Source of the DNA: Polyporus tsugae
Lineage: Eukaryota > Basidiomycota > Agaricomycetes > Polyporales > Polyporaceae
Direction: 5' to 3'
Length of the DNA stretch: 64,000 bases
NCBI GenBank assembly: GCA_024305745.1
Contig: JAHRBS010000009.1
Span: forward strand, 2,232,001-2,296,000
Positions 1 through 12,553 of the stretch are shown in pieces. Position numbers and translations under genes: made by a program. Position 1 is the first letter of the stretch, and the number at the start of each line of letters is the position of its first letter. A model generated the notes under the pieces. It was not told the DNA's origin and searched no databases. It saw only the letters and a list, made by a program, of their open reading frames with translations.

Positions 1-3000
1 ATCCAGACTCACCCTGGCCAGCGAGAACTGCAAGGGAAAGAACTGCAAGGGCGTACATCGTGACAGGGAGCAGGCTACGACGAGGAGGTTTGAAAGGGAA
101 GAGGGGTTGGAGGAGCGAGGAGACTCCAGGAATTTTCCAACTCTTCCCAGCGGCTTAAATATTCCCGATTGATAAATTAGCCGTCGCTCAGCGGAAACGA
201 GAGAACTGAGACAAGCACCCGGTCAGGGCATTCATTCTTGGCATGCGCCGACAACGTTCACGGCCATCTCGGCTGTGCTGATTCCTGGATTTGGTAAGAT
301 TGGCGAGGAACCGGGGACATCCTTTGACATTTGCCATAATTTTCCGACCGCCACTACGCCAGTGGCCCACATGGACCACTGCCCTCACGAGTCACAAGCC
401 TCGCGCGTATAATCAGTGCACCGCCCACTATGTGAGGTTCAGAGCCTGGTTTACTCACCATCGCAAACAAGCCTATTAGATACACAGCGCACTGTACTGG
501 CAGTTTGGGGGTGCAATATCAATGGGGGCAATGGCGAAGCATGTTGAGGTTGTTTGACACCATTTCCGAGACGACGCGGCACGCGCCGACCTGGGTCGAT
601 CTTCGATACAGCGGTCTGCCGAGGGCGGTCTCCCACCAACCCCGCACCAACCCGAGGCCTTCCAGCCGACATCGCTTCAGACAAAACGGCGCTCATCAAA
701 CGAATGATCTCCAGAAGGTCCGTCGCCTTCGGTTTTGTCACGCGCTTGCCAGACATTCCGTGTCACAGCCGTCGCCAACCATGTCTCCAGCCATCTCCTT
801 GTGTTCCGCCTAAGTATGACTCGAGTCCGCGACGAACATTCACTGCGGCTGTGGAGCACAATATAAGTACTGCGTTATGATTCAGCTCCCGTGAAGTGCG
901 GTGAACTTCACCATTGGTGCAGCGGCCGTGCTCTCAGCCCTGCGACCTGGGGGAGGCCCAAGGGCGGTTGCAATGGCGTTAATATTGAAAGGTGATCGGC
1001 CCGGACACAGCTAAGTATCAATGCGGAGCATCTGTCCTAATGATCGAGCAGCGAGAATATTGGGGGTGGCGAATCCGCCGGCGGCCGGCGGCACGAAATG
1101 GTATGACACTCATACCACGATATCCAACTTGCAACTTGCAAGAGCCGTAATCCGGTCATACCCTGTCCCGAAAGCTTCACCACTTCTCCATATGGGCTGA
1201 ATAATATACATTCGTTGTTAGGGCGAATGACATATGGGCTTTGGGGTTCGAGAAGACTTGGGCCGGTCAGGCTCCCGCGTCCAGGCCGAGACTGCAGCTG
1301 GTTGCGATGGGAGAGATACTTAGCTCCGTCCACTGAAGGCGACCGGCCAGTGTTAGCCCGAAAGGAGTTCAATTCACGAGTACCGTCTACGTACTGAGTC
1401 TGTAGCGATGCTCTCAAGCCGAACTTTACAACGTGGAAGTCGACCAAAATGGCTGGTTGAGCAATAGTCTTGACCAAGACCGTCCCCTCCCGCGTTTGCA
1501 TGGGAGGGGATTGTGACGAGCCTCAGCCTAGGTAGAGCAAAGCCCCTCCAGAGGCCTAGGCATTATAGGCCACATGGCGCACGCGTCCGTCGACGATAGA
1601 CTATATATATCTGTTGAACTCGAGATGATAAGATCTTCTAGATTGACTGTGGGCCGAGTAGTACAGTACTGAGAAAGATCTTCGGCAACCTGACAGACAC
1701 ATGCGAGTCAGAACAGTCAGAGGCAACGACCATGCGACTGTTGGCACTCACGTCACGGTGTATGTTCTGCGGTCCAAACCGGGTCCAAACTCCTTGTTTG
1801 ACTTCTGAGTCGAAGAGCGCACAGCGAAATTGCCCGCTGAACGCACTGGTCGTGACGTTGCCTTGGATGCTGCGCGTCGCCCCCGTGAGGTGTAGCGTGC
1901 CTCGTTTACCACTCTCGTTGAGTTCGTTCCTCTGAGATAAGTATTCTATGACATGGCCGAGAACGCAAACACGTCAAGCATTCTCTACAAGTCCTACTCA
2001 CTCGTCTCGAGGAACGGTTTTCGGATGCCTGAGCCAGTGTTGTACAAGGCCTCTCGAATATCTGTGACACCGCTGGAAGGCCTAGGCTTGGTAACCCTTG
2101 ATCGCCGTGAAAGCATTCGTCGAGTCTTGGTACCTATGTGATTCGATGGAAATGCGGCGACCTAGATGTCAATAACATAAGAGACAGTCAATATAATACA
2201 TGGCTGATCGGAGACTAGACACGGCACAAGCCCCTCGAGATATCCGGGTTGGGAGGGTCGAACTATGACATGTGGTTCTACTGCGAACCACCTCCACTCC
2301 ACTGGCTGTAGGTGATAAGTGGGAGGCGGCGATACCGGGTCTTGTCAAAATAGATGAGGAAAGAAGAAGACGATGGCCCTCTGTCCCCGAGGAACATTCG
2401 GAGGGCACATAGGGGTTTGTCCGAAGTGACCGTAAAGTTACACACGCGGTAGCGCCACAGGTGCCTGTGTCAGTGTTAGGCAGCGGACGCGACGGAGCGC
2501 TCAGCTTAGACCAGCCGCTAGATTGCCAGGATGCACAGCAAAGAAATCATTGCCTCTGGAGGCAGGAAAGGCTTTGGAAATGATCAATATTCCCCACTGT
2601 GGAGAAGCATTCGAGAAGACGCGCGATTATGCCTCTCCTTACGAATGAAGGACATTGGCAAAGCCGTTCTCTGTGCACGTTGAATGTTCTCTTCCCCAAC
2701 CTGTCATGATATGCACGTTCCGGCCTCGCAAAATTTTGCATGAAGCTGGCCGATTCCGAAGCTTACGCGCCACCTTTGCACATCGATAGGGCAGTGACAA
2801 GTTGCTCTGCAATGATGGGATGTGCGTACCTGAACCATTTCCAACGCCAGCGATAACGATGAGAGGTCAAAGGGAGCTTCTTGACCCTGGACGGAGATTG
2901 CGAGGGGCGATCGGTGGTATATGTTTCCCCACACAGAGGTAGCTCTAATATACGTGGAGCCGGCGTGAAAACGCGAGGAGCAAGCTCATCGCGCGCGTCA

Positions 3001-3491
3001 GTTTTTGGGGAGGCGTGATCGAACGACTCTTCGTAATGCGTACCACGAAGTCACAGTCCCGAAGTATTCAGTCAGCTCTGCTTTAGGCCGCGGAGGGTAA
3101 GCGAGGTATCATGGCTGAACATTGAGAATGTCGGCGAGCAAGCTTGGGTGTGCATGTTCGGAAAAGCCCTCGTCGTGGTCAAGAGTCAAGCTTTCAAGTT
3201 GCAACACCGCGCGCCTGAGCCTTCTGCATGTGAAGCGCCCATACAAATCGTCCGACGTGACGAACCGGAAGGTTGAGTGAATGACGAGCCGAAGTTACAG
3301 AAAAGTTACAGGACCAGTCCACGAGGTAACGCTACACAAAGTACAAACAAACACTGGTCCGACAAACATCCCTACACCTTCCTACACCCACAACGCCGCG
3401 AGTCTAACTGCGGAAGTGCTGCGGAGCCAGTCGTTCGACCTTCCGTTCCTCGCACTGAGATCGGCACTGCGCGAACCCCTTAGATCTGCCC
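1..3491. other. No supportable gene
   Basis: This stretch contains only short open frames (about 100 codons or less, one of about 150) on both strands. None shows a recognisable domain, a convincing splice pattern or sequence similarity to other parts of the window. The last few hundred bases are downstream of the stop of the Fab1-like gene and would include its 3' UTR and terminator. I see no tRNA-like or transposase-like sequence here. Confidence 0.5.
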
Positions 3492-6400
3492 TCAAAGCAC
3501 GCTAGGCAAATCTCTGTAGTCCTCGGGGACCGGTGTATTATCCAGAGGCCGGGTCCATTTATCTGGAACGCCACATCCGGGAGGTGAGTTGGTCAGGTAC
3601 GTGTAGGCGGCACGAGGACCACACTTACCAGGGCAAGCGAGGAAATAATCGTCCATAGCGCCTACGAATCTCTCTTGATACTCATTCGGGGGTACGACCG
3701 TGACCTCCTTGGATGAGTTTAAGCCCTGTTTGGCCTTATACTCAAGAGTCTTGGCGAACGTATAACTGCCTATTCGGGCCATGAGCGGCGCGCGTAAACC
3801 ACGAGAGAAACTTGGGCATACCGATCGTGTCGACGAGGCCGCAAATCATCTCCTTGCTCTCCTCGTCAACACCGAGCAAAAGTCTAGAATTTACTAAGCA
3901 GGGCCCGCAGACATCGAGAATAAACGGGCAACTTACGAATAATCCATGATGTTACTCCTCGCAAGGAACTCGCAATCAGCCTTGATAGCCTCCTGCAAGA
4001 CGACCTTGGAATGTGTTCGCACGAGCGTCAGTGCACGCTGTTGGCCTACCATACCATGTAAGCCAAGGTGGCGAGAGGGGTATGACCCCATTGACCTGCC
4101 TTCAATCCATTCGCCGTCGAATAATGTCTTCGAGTGCGAGCCGCTGCTGGCTTTGATCCTCCGTCCTTGAATTCCCTTGAGGTCGAACGTCTTTGTGATC
4201 TTCCGGTCGTAGAACAAGTTCTCCATGACGAGCAGATCGGCCTTCGCCTGCGTGTTCCCATTCTCGAGATTGCGGATCTCCACGGTGTAGAACCCAAGCA
4301 ACTTCGCCAGTACGGTCGGCTTGCTCGCCGTCGCCTCCATGTGCCTGAAGTAAGACGGCCCTAGGTCGATGAGGACTTGGCTAGGGAAAAAGACACCCTC
4401 AATTAGCGTGACAGAGGCCGGCGGACGAGTCAAACTTGGACGTACAGGTCGGCGACGTTCCACGCGTTGACGAGGGTCTTGATGATGAATCGGTTGTCCG
4501 CCGTCTTCCAGAAGTTCGAGCGGCTCTTCCCGCCCTCGGCGACCCAGTTCTCGCTCCGAGCCATGCTCTTCACGAATACGTCGTCGACCCCGCACCGCTT
4601 CCGCAGCTGGTCGAACTGCTTCGCGTAGTACACCGTACAGCTGAAGCGCAGACGCTTCCCGATCGTCCAATCGTACTTGATGTGCGGACGCTCATCGATC
4701 GCGGGCGCGTCGGTGGACAGCAGGCCGTGGTGCGACATCCCAGACGGCGGACGCGGGAGCTCTTCGGGCTTGAAGACGTAACGCATTGCCGACGTGAGCG
4801 AGTTCGTGAAGGAGGAGGTGAAGCCGGACTTGGCGGGCGTAGGGGGAGACTCGGCGTCGCTCGCGACGGACCCTGGGCCCCTGAATGCCTCTTCTCCTTC
4901 CTCGCCTTCCGCGACATCCTTGGGCGGTGGTGGCGGGGGTGTGGCGATGGTGTTGCTTCCCGCGCCGTCCTGAATGGTAGATCCATCGCTGTCTGTCATG
5001 ATTGAAGACGCCTTGGCTCGGCGAATGGTCGCCTCGAAGAATCCCGATGACAAGCGGTGGCTGTCCGACAACGACGTGCGCGACGCATTGGCTTTCGAGA
5101 CGGCCTCGAGGTCGTGCAGGATCTTACCGGCGGACTCCACAGTTGCGGGCATCCCACTGACCAGCCCATCAGCAGCGAGCGTGGAAACCTCGACTGCAGG
5201 CTTCGCTCGAGCAGAACGCGGGGTCTCTGTACCACTCGTCCTCCCAATAGATATGCCAGCAGCAGTGAGCAGCGATGACGAGGTTCCTGAGTCAACGGAG
5301 GCCTTTTGCCGTAAGACGTCGCGGATCGCTGCAAGGGCTGCAGGTTCTCGCGGGTGCTCCTTGCGGCTGATCACCGCCGAATACGTTTCCGGTTCTTGCC
5401 AGCCCGTGTCATCAAGATCTGGATCTGGTTGGTGGGGGGTCGAACCAGACACGAACCGCCTAAACGACTCTGGAGCACGGAATATCGAAGGTCGTGTGAT
5501 CGTTGCTTCCTCCGTCGGTGCGACAGCAGGCGCAGGCGCGCCTCGTGTCGGAGACATGTTCAAGAGCTCTCTCTGGTAGTCGGCAGTGCTGTACGCCAAT
5601 CCATTATTAGATGTATGAACTGCATAAGTACCAATTGGAGCACGCTCCGTGACGCGCACCTGAGAGTGAAGGCGATGATACTCCCCCAGTCATCTTCCCT
5701 GACAATGATGTTGCCGCCTGGAACAGCATGGCATCCGCTCTTCCACCACTCTGGCTCAGGGACGTCATGCACGTCGGCGTGCGTACCTGGGTCTCTTTGA
5801 GCGTTCGAAGCGTGTTTCCTCTCCCATGCGGCAAGTCGTTTGGTGGCACCCCGGGCGGCGGTTACGAACGATCGTCGGACGTCGTTGAGGTTCTTCTCCG
5901 ACGTGTGCGACAGTTCCGAGTACAGCTCCTGCTCTAGTCGTTGGAACTTGTATCGTAAACCAGTGAGCAGCTGCAACGAGTCAGCGTCGTCCATCGTAGA
6001 GGTGCTCGAGACCTCGGTGCTCGACGTGATCACCGAGTCGGTTGTAGACGCCGAGGTGGACCCAAATTCAGACGCGTGAGGTGTACTGTCTCGTGCTGAA
6101 GGAAGCAAGGTATATGAGGTGTTCCCGCTTGCCTTCGGCGTTGACGAGCTCCCGGGAGGTTGCTTGGGTCGCACCTTCGGTGTGGACAGCGGGTCTTCTT
6201 CGGGCTCGCACGCGTCGTCGGCAGAGGGTAATCGTGGCAGAGACTTGTGAAATGCGCTTGGATGGTCAGACACGAATTTCTCCTCCTAAGAGTTTATAAG
6301 TACTCGCATACGCTAGAAGTGGCGTGGGCACTCACGAGTTGGTCCATCCGGTCAGAGAGCCCTTGCCACCATCTCATGATCTCCCGTCTCAGGACTTTAT

Positions 6401-8846
6401 GGGCGTTGCCTAGAACACTCGAACCAGACGGCATGACATGTTGAGTCGAGGTCGGGTCCGGCAAAGGCTTCTTCTCGCCAACCTTCCGTCGCAGGATCTG
6501 GAGTCGCGGCACGTGGACCTCGAAGACATCCCTGACGTCGGCCAATGTCATGGTCACGACGCGACCCTTGTGTGAGAACCGCCGGATGATGTTGAAGCGC
6601 GCCTGTGGTACGGGGGTATCCGCCGGGGCCCATAGTTTCTCGGGAAACGTTGTGTGCTCACACAGCTGCGGGGACAGCGCGTGGATCGCGGGCGAGTACA
6701 CGAGCAGTTCTAGGTACTTGGCAAACGAGACTAAGCTGTTTCGCTCACTATGAGCCCGCCAGCTTCTGGCAGAAGGAACAGGGGTACTTACTATGTGCCA
6801 TCGTGCATCACCTGCTTCGGCGACTCCTTGCCGCACACCGCGCAGCCCACCCACATGCGCACCGAGTCGTCCGAAGTGGACGCGTCGCTCGAAGTCGGTA
6901 GCGACACAGCGGCGAGCAGACGCACACCGTTGTGTATCCACCGCATGTCGTGCTCGCCTCGATTGAAGTGGCAGTCCGGATGGCCACACGCGTCCTCCGC
7001 CGCCTCGCACCACCGAACGATGGCCTCGCCGAGCGACTCATCCCAATGTCTTCCGCGACCGTAGTAGCGATAGTTGATCCACTTGCGCCGGTGGCCCCAG
7101 CACGGCGTCCGCACCGCAATCTGGCTCTCGACCGAAGCGCTGTCCGACTTCCCCAGCGTGGGCGGGTTGGCGAGGACGCTCGCTCCGGGCACATGCTCCG
7201 AGTACATCGCGGTCAGTCCTTGGTGCCGTACGAAGCCGGAGACCCCGACGACGCCCTTCCCGAGAGACTCCTTGCCCTGCCAGCCAAGGAGACTCGTTAG
7301 CGCCGCCTTCTCATCGCCAAGCGGCCTGCGACCGGGATCTTTGGTCTCCTTGTCGGCGATGGACAGAAGGAAAGGGGGTGGAGGGAACGCGACGCCGGGA
7401 GAGGTAGACAGGAGGTGCTTCCATGTGTCCATGCGCTTCACGACAGCCGCGAACGTAGCTGCATGTGCTTCGTCTGACCTCTGAGGTGCCCGCGGCGCGA
7501 CGGGCCCGGAGAGCATGGATAGCTTGCGCGATAAGAAACCACCATCAGGAGCTTGGGGGAGAGAGATGGCTCTCGGAACCTTCGGGTCAAAAGCGAGGTC
7601 GACAGATCCCCGTCTTCCGATTGGAGTGGCGTGGGCAGCGCGTTGTAGGAGGTCCTCGGTCTTCTTGGACAGGAACGACCACAGGCCAGAGCCAGACTCT
7701 TGGCGTCGCAGCTTCTCCTTGACGTCCGTTGAGCTCGAGGAGCGCTCAGCGGTGGGGGGAAATGTGGGTAGATTAGGGATCGCAACCTTGGGGTAGTGCA
7801 ATTCGACATCAGAGTTTGACAGAAGGGCTTGCTCGAGGAGCAAAGAAAGATAGGTGAAGACCGCAAGACGGAGAACGCGGCGAAGGGCATGACACTGAGG
7901 CAGAGAGATGACGCCCCTTAGCGCGAAGGTGCCCCCGACCACTTTGAAGGGATCGCCGCTTGATGGCAGGAGTGAAGCTACGAAGGTCTCGGTCGCGTGC
8001 GCAAAGAGGGACCCATATGTACGCACCATCCCATTCGTGCAAACCATAAAGAACCACCGGCTCCGTCACGTCCTCTCCAGAGACCGTCTTCGGGAATGTG
8101 AACTCGCCTGGATTGAACGAGCAGTGGAGTGTGGTCGAGCGTATCAGCTTGAATCCCATATCTTCTGAGGGTTCCGAGGACGGCACGCCCGACACCATCA
8201 GCACCAGGTGCTTCAAAGACGGCTTTACAGTTGAGACAGCAGGCCGCAGCGCAGCCTCCCGTAGCTGCTCGAGGGACATAGCGAGAACCTCGACGTTTGG
8301 CTCATCATCTACGGGTTCGTCCTCGACCGTGACCGCCTCCTTCAGCTTGCTCCGACGCTTCGCTGCTATCCGGTCCCTCGCCCGCTCCTCTTCCTCCTTA
8401 TCCTTCCTTGTATGCTCCTCCACCCGTCGCTTCTCTTCCTCGTCGTGAACACTTTTCCGGACGTACCTCGCACGCCTCAGCCCCGCAAGCCATCCCCCGT
8501 GCTCCATTGCCGCTCCCAACTCGTTCAACGCCGCCCCCATACGCTCTGCCCACATACCCTTGTCCCGAATATCCCTCTCCTCTTCCAGAGCACTCAATAC
8601 AAAGCGATGGAGGTGCGCACGGGCTTCGACGGTCAACGCGAGGTTCGTCCGGCGGCGGGATGCCGCTACGTTTCCCGCCGGCAAATCCGGGAGGGGCTTC
8701 TCCATTTCTTCGGCGCGGGGCTTCAAGTTCAGCTGGTCATTGAGTATGTCGAGAGCGTATCTCGCAGCGACGAGCACCGCGGCAGGGCCGAGTAAGAACG
8801 GGACGAACAGTGCGACGGCGAGGAGGTGGCGGAGAGGAAGCGTCAT
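3492..8846 (-). CDS. Fab1/PIKfyve-like 1-phosphatidylinositol-3-phosphate 5-kinase, FYVE-less
   Basis: Predicted lipid kinase converting PI3P to PI(3,5)P2 on endosome/vacuole membranes. Eight exons, frame-checked, 1656 aa: 8846-8027, 7977-6792, 6747-6336, 6285-5660, 5588-4446, 4380-3937, 3883-3822, 3769-3492. Seen: a CCT-like remnant followed by the Cys/His-rich CCC region (WINYRYYGRGR; the C-x2-C pair of VGCAVCGK; SFAKYLELLVYSP; LCEHTT), then the conserved PEWWKSGCHAVPGGNI box, then the C-terminal PIPK domain from about residue 1285 (DNRFIIKTL with the ATP-site lysine, ADLQVLIDL, FDLKG, NIMDYSLLLG, GLVDTIGSYTFAKTLEYKAK). The family is usually about 2000 aa with an N-terminal FYVE finger. Here the N terminus is a short hydrophobic stretch (MTLPLRHLLAVALFVPFLL) plus a basic/acidic coiled region; no FYVE cysteines are visible. 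The S of the usual DLKGS motif is I. Kinase identity is very likely; the start codon and first exon are less certain. Confidence 0.85.
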
Positions 8847-9420
8847 GCATCAACTGCGGAGCCGGCGCCATTCAAACAAGTGGTTGCCGGCAGCCACGCA
8901 ACATGCACGCCAACTTGAACGTTCATTTCATGACACAAAATATTCAGTATTGGTACAGTGGACGACAAAAGTGTACAGTCAGGTATGTGGCATTTTTAAT
9001 TGTGGCACAGAGGCTTAAGTACTTCGGAAACATCCCATGTTGCCACGCCCTATGAATAGAATATGTAAAACCACAAGACTCGGAGGGACACACCTGTAAT
9101 AATCCAAGGAGTGCACAGACCAACAATATAGCTTGACCGCCGCAAGCTTGTGTCAGGCTATGTCGACGTCAAGGAACGTATCCAATCCCAGTCCAATCCC
9201 TCGCCAATCTTACCAAATTCAGGAGTTAGCACAGCCCACCTCGTTGTCGGCACATGTGTAGACTGACTGCCCTGACCGAGTGCTCGTTTCAGCTATCTCG
9301 TTAGTCGTTTCCGCTGAGAGACGTCCGATTGATTGATCCAGAACATATAAGCCCGTCCCGAAGAGTTTTGGAAACCTTGGGAGTCCCGTCTCTCTTCGTC
9401 GCCGCCCGCTCCGTGCTACG
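8847..9420. promoter_or_regulatory. Divergent intergenic region with TATA box for the first GPI-protein gene
   Basis: Between the start of the minus-strand Fab1-like gene and the plus-strand small secreted gene. A TATA-like CATATAA lies at 9344-9350, about 70 bp before the ATG at 9421, with pyrimidine-rich sequence between, as expected for a fungal core promoter. Nothing else recognised; the remainder probably serves both promoters. Confidence 0.5.
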
Positions 9421-10221
9421 ATGTATGCCCTCGCTGTTCTTTCGGTTGCGGTTCTCGTTGGTCAAAGTGAGTCTAGCTCATGATTCATTTCAAGTGAGTT
9501 GGTTCTTGACGGTTGACTTCCAGCGATTGCTACTCCCGTCGCTGCTGCTGCCCCTCTCGCCATTTTCAAGCGGCAAGGCGGCACAACTTTGGACCCTGGG
9601 TCGATCCCTGCTCAATGCGAGAGCCAATGCGGTTCGGCCATCAACTCCATGAATGTGAGCACCCACGTTTCTCTTCGTATCCCACAGGACCCGCCCTCAT
9701 TTCGGTTTCGCGCCCAGACATGTCCGGATATTAACTGCTTGTGCAGTGACACCGTGAACGAAGGAATCTATAGCTGCTTCGAGTGCGCGCTCAGCCTGCA
9801 GCCCGATGCATCCGTCATGAGCCAAGCCCAGACCACCCTGACTCGTACGTATCCCTCATCTCATCTTCACGCATTCCCCCGATCCGAAACCCTACATGCA
9901 GAGTTCGAGAACACCTGTAGCCAAGCTGGTGTGGCGCTTACTCCTCTCACCCTCACCATGCCTAGCGGCTCGTCTGGCAGTCCCAGCACTGCTGGCAGCA
10001 ATCCCTCCGCTGGTAGCAACCCCACAGGCCCTGTGACCGTCACTGCCGGCACCACCGCTCTGCCAGCTCCGACCACCCCGGTCACCAGCGCGGCACCAGC
10101 CGCGACGAACAGCCCTTCCCCAGGCTCGAACCCCCTCCCCCGCAACGGCGCCGGTATGGTAGGTGTGTCTGTAGCTTCCGTTGCCGGCGTCGTTGGTGTC
10201 GCGATAGCTGCTCTCCTCTAG
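9421..10221 (+). CDS. CFEM-like 8-cysteine GPI-anchored secreted protein, copy 1
   Basis: Four exons, frame-checked, 207 aa: 9421-9466, 9524-9654, 9718-9844, 9902-10221. Order of parts: signal peptide (MYALAVLSVAVLVGQ), a KR site for possible Kex2 cleavage, an 8-cysteine domain with spacing resembling CFEM (QC-x3-C, TC-x4-C-x-C in the CLCSD motif, C-x2-C, then a final C), a Ser/Thr/Pro-rich stalk likely O-glycosylated, and a hydrophobic C-terminal tail (GVSVASVAGVVGVAIAALL) typical of GPI attachment. Known CFEM proteins are fungal surface proteins, some binding haem; the ligand here is unknown. First of three tandem paralogues with identical intron positions. The two Cys-rich exons evolve more slowly than the stalk. 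CFEM assignment rests on cysteine pattern only. Confidence 0.8.
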
Positions 10222-11839
10222 AGCGTCCGCTCTCTCTCGCGCGCGCGTTTCAGTGGGTTGTCCGGCCCATAGCTGGGAGGTTCATCTTCGATTATTTTGG
10301 GTTAGCGGGTTCCAACACATGGCATCATCATCCACGCAGTTTGCCTTAGTATACTTGCTCTGAGGACAATGATAACGACCGTCACGAACCTTTTCCGCTA
10401 CCATTTGCGCACAGTTCGAAGGTCGGACGATAGGATTCTCGGCCCCGTCCACTGGACGTCCATGTTTCGGATCTTAGCCCATTCTGTTGTTCCCCGACTC
10501 CGTCTTCGCTCTTCTGACAGATAAATGAATACGTCCAAACATTTTACGCGGGGAATAGTGCTGGTGCGATCAGCTGTGATCTTCGCGCGGGGATCCCACT
10601 TTCCGACATTGTGGTTTTTGCCAGAGCTCCGTTACACTATGCACGCTGGATCGCGGCCATATCAGATTATGGAGGCTATCACTAGATCTCAACATCTTTC
10701 AAGACGACATATCGTCGCATCCTATGAAACGAACGGATCCGGGATGGAGTACAGTGCAAATATATTCCGACAAGAGAATTCACGCATCGACAACCTGTTG
10801 GGGCCCATGACGAGGGTCTCGATTTTGCGGAGAACAAGCATATGCATGTTGTATACATGCCATCTATATGCCTCGCCCTGCGAAGAAGATGTGCTTCCCA
10901 TCGAAGAAGTCGGATTGCTCGGTGGTGCTAAAGAATATTAAGAACTGGCATCCGTTCATGTTTGGACGCGAGCTCCACTGTACGTTCGACGAAAGGACGG
11001 CGAATGATGACAACTACTAAGTACGTACAGTGAATGCCAAGTGGCATGTTCGATGTACCTGCCCAGACCATCGAGATAACAAGCTGGATCCGGTCCAGAA
11101 AGTTCACATCCTGAACAGAACGAATAGTCAGCAGACGTAGTACGCGTGGCACTTGAGTTTAGGCTTCCGACAAAAAATCGACAACTTACGGGGAATTTGT
11201 CGCGGTACTGATGTCGAGAAAGAGCCTGTCCCGTCGCCCTTAAGTTTGACATCGCCACTTGCCACCAACAGAGTGTCAGCTCCCGCCACCAACGATGCCA
11301 TGAACCGAAAGGCACCGCCGACGGTATACTACGTATGTAACCGTACTGCGCGGATGGACAGCCATGTCGATGACACAAGTTCGCATCGTGGATTAGACTT
11401 GGATCCGACGTGAAATAAGTAGAGAGAGAGGACACTGAACGAACGTTCGGAGTTGAACGTGTACGGGATGAACCTGAAGTGGAAATGCAGGAGGCTCGGA
11501 TCAGAGGAACGTCCGACTTTGACTTGGAGGATGATCATCAGACGCGCTTCTGACGCGTTGTTTGTCCTTATTGACGTGTAGACATCCGGCGGCAGGTGGT
11601 TCTGAGCCCTGGACTAAACCTCAGTGGCGGTCCACCATTGCCACTGGTGCATGTGCGTGAGTGCTTGGCCTGTACTTGGCAAACACTGTTCTACGCTGTT
11701 CTCTGGTTCTCGCTGAACGGCGTCCAGACCAATCAAGAGTATATAAGGCTGCCTCCAAGAATGTCGAGAACCCCAGAGTCTCATCACTCTTCCAACTTCC
11801 CCTCCCTTCTACCCTTCGTCGCGCCCAACTCCTTTCGAC
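10222..11839. other. Intergenic spacer of tandem duplication unit 1
   Basis: The sequence following the stop (TAGAGCGTCCGCTCTCTC and on) is recognisably similar to that following the second gene at 12554, including shared stretches around 10290-10370/12600-12700 and 10920-10990/12950-13010. It is therefore part of the tandem duplication unit. Open frames here are short and I cannot assign any as a gene. Confidence 0.5.
11729..11747 (+). promoter_or_regulatory. CCAAT and TATA boxes of GPI-protein gene 2
   Basis: CCAAT at 11729-11733 and TATATAAG at 11740-11747, about 95 bp before the ATG at 11840, followed by a CT-rich leader. This is the best-formed core promoter of the three tandem genes. 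Confidence 0.6.
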
Positions 11840-12553
11840 ATGATGTTCGGCCTTGCTGTTCTTTCCGTTGCGCTTCTCGCTGGTCAGGGTGAGCCTGACT
11901 TCTCTTTCCCACCCAGTCCGTTCTTGACGATGTCTTGTAGCGGCTGCTGCTGCCTCGTCCTCGTCCCTCTTCAAGAGGCAATTGAGTCCTGGGCAAATCC
12001 CTCCTCAGTGCCAGGGTGCATGTTCGTCAGCTGAGAATTCCCTTCAGGTGAGTGCCCGCTTTCCCACCAAAATTCAAAGGGTCAACACTGATCTCTATTT
12101 CGCACTTAGTCATGCGGCACGGACTTAAACTGTCTGTGCAGCGACTCTATCAACAAGGCCTTCTCCGACTGCCTCGAGTGCGCGGTCAGCCTCGATGCGT
12201 CCACCCTGTCCTCAATGCAGGAAAGTCTGGACGGTAAGTATCCTCCGCTTCATGCGTTCCGATTCCCCGGACTGACCGCCATACCTGCAGAGTTGGACCA
12301 GGGTTGCGTTCAGGCTGGCCACGCCGTCACTCCTATCACTCTCACTCTCCCCAATGGCTCGTCTGGTAGTCCCACCGCTGCTGGTTCCAACCCGACCACC
12401 AATACCGCGCCAGCTGCGACTACCACTGCTGCGACGACGACCACATCTTCCCCAAGCTCGAACCCCTCCGGCCACAACGGCGCCGGTATGGTTGGTGTCT
12501 CGGTGGCTTCCGTTGCCGGCGCTGTTGGTGTCGCGTTGGCTGCCCTTGTCTAG
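11840..12553 (+). CDS. CFEM-like 8-cysteine GPI-anchored secreted protein, copy 2
   Basis: Four exons, frame-checked, 180 aa: 11840-11888, 11941-12047, 12110-12233, 12291-12553. Same architecture as the gene at 9421: signal peptide (MMFGLAVLSVALLAG), KR dibasic site, 8-cysteine domain with CQGAC, SCGTDLNCLCSD and CLEC, Thr/Ala-rich stalk, and a C-terminal GPI-type hydrophobic tail almost identical to copy 1 (GAGMVGVSVASVAG). The stalk is shorter than in copy 1. Start chosen at the first of two adjacent ATGs; the second would remove one residue only. The tail is far better conserved between copies 1 and 2 than the stalk, pointing to a recent tandem duplication or gene conversion. Confidence 0.8.

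Noticed and set aside
1200..1300. GGGTTCGAGA-like sequence considered as a tRNA T-arm
   Set aside because: No matching acceptor or anticodon arms could be folded around it.
4436..5579. Plus-strand frames of 189 and 201 codons over the Fab1-like gene
   Set aside because: They lie antisense to frame-checked kinase exons and carry no recognisable domain; GC-rich coding DNA often leaves open antisense frames.
10956..11435. Minus-strand 159-codon frame between GPI-protein genes 1 and 2
   Set aside because: No homology, and it lies in duplicated spacer where the corresponding frame in the next unit is not kept.
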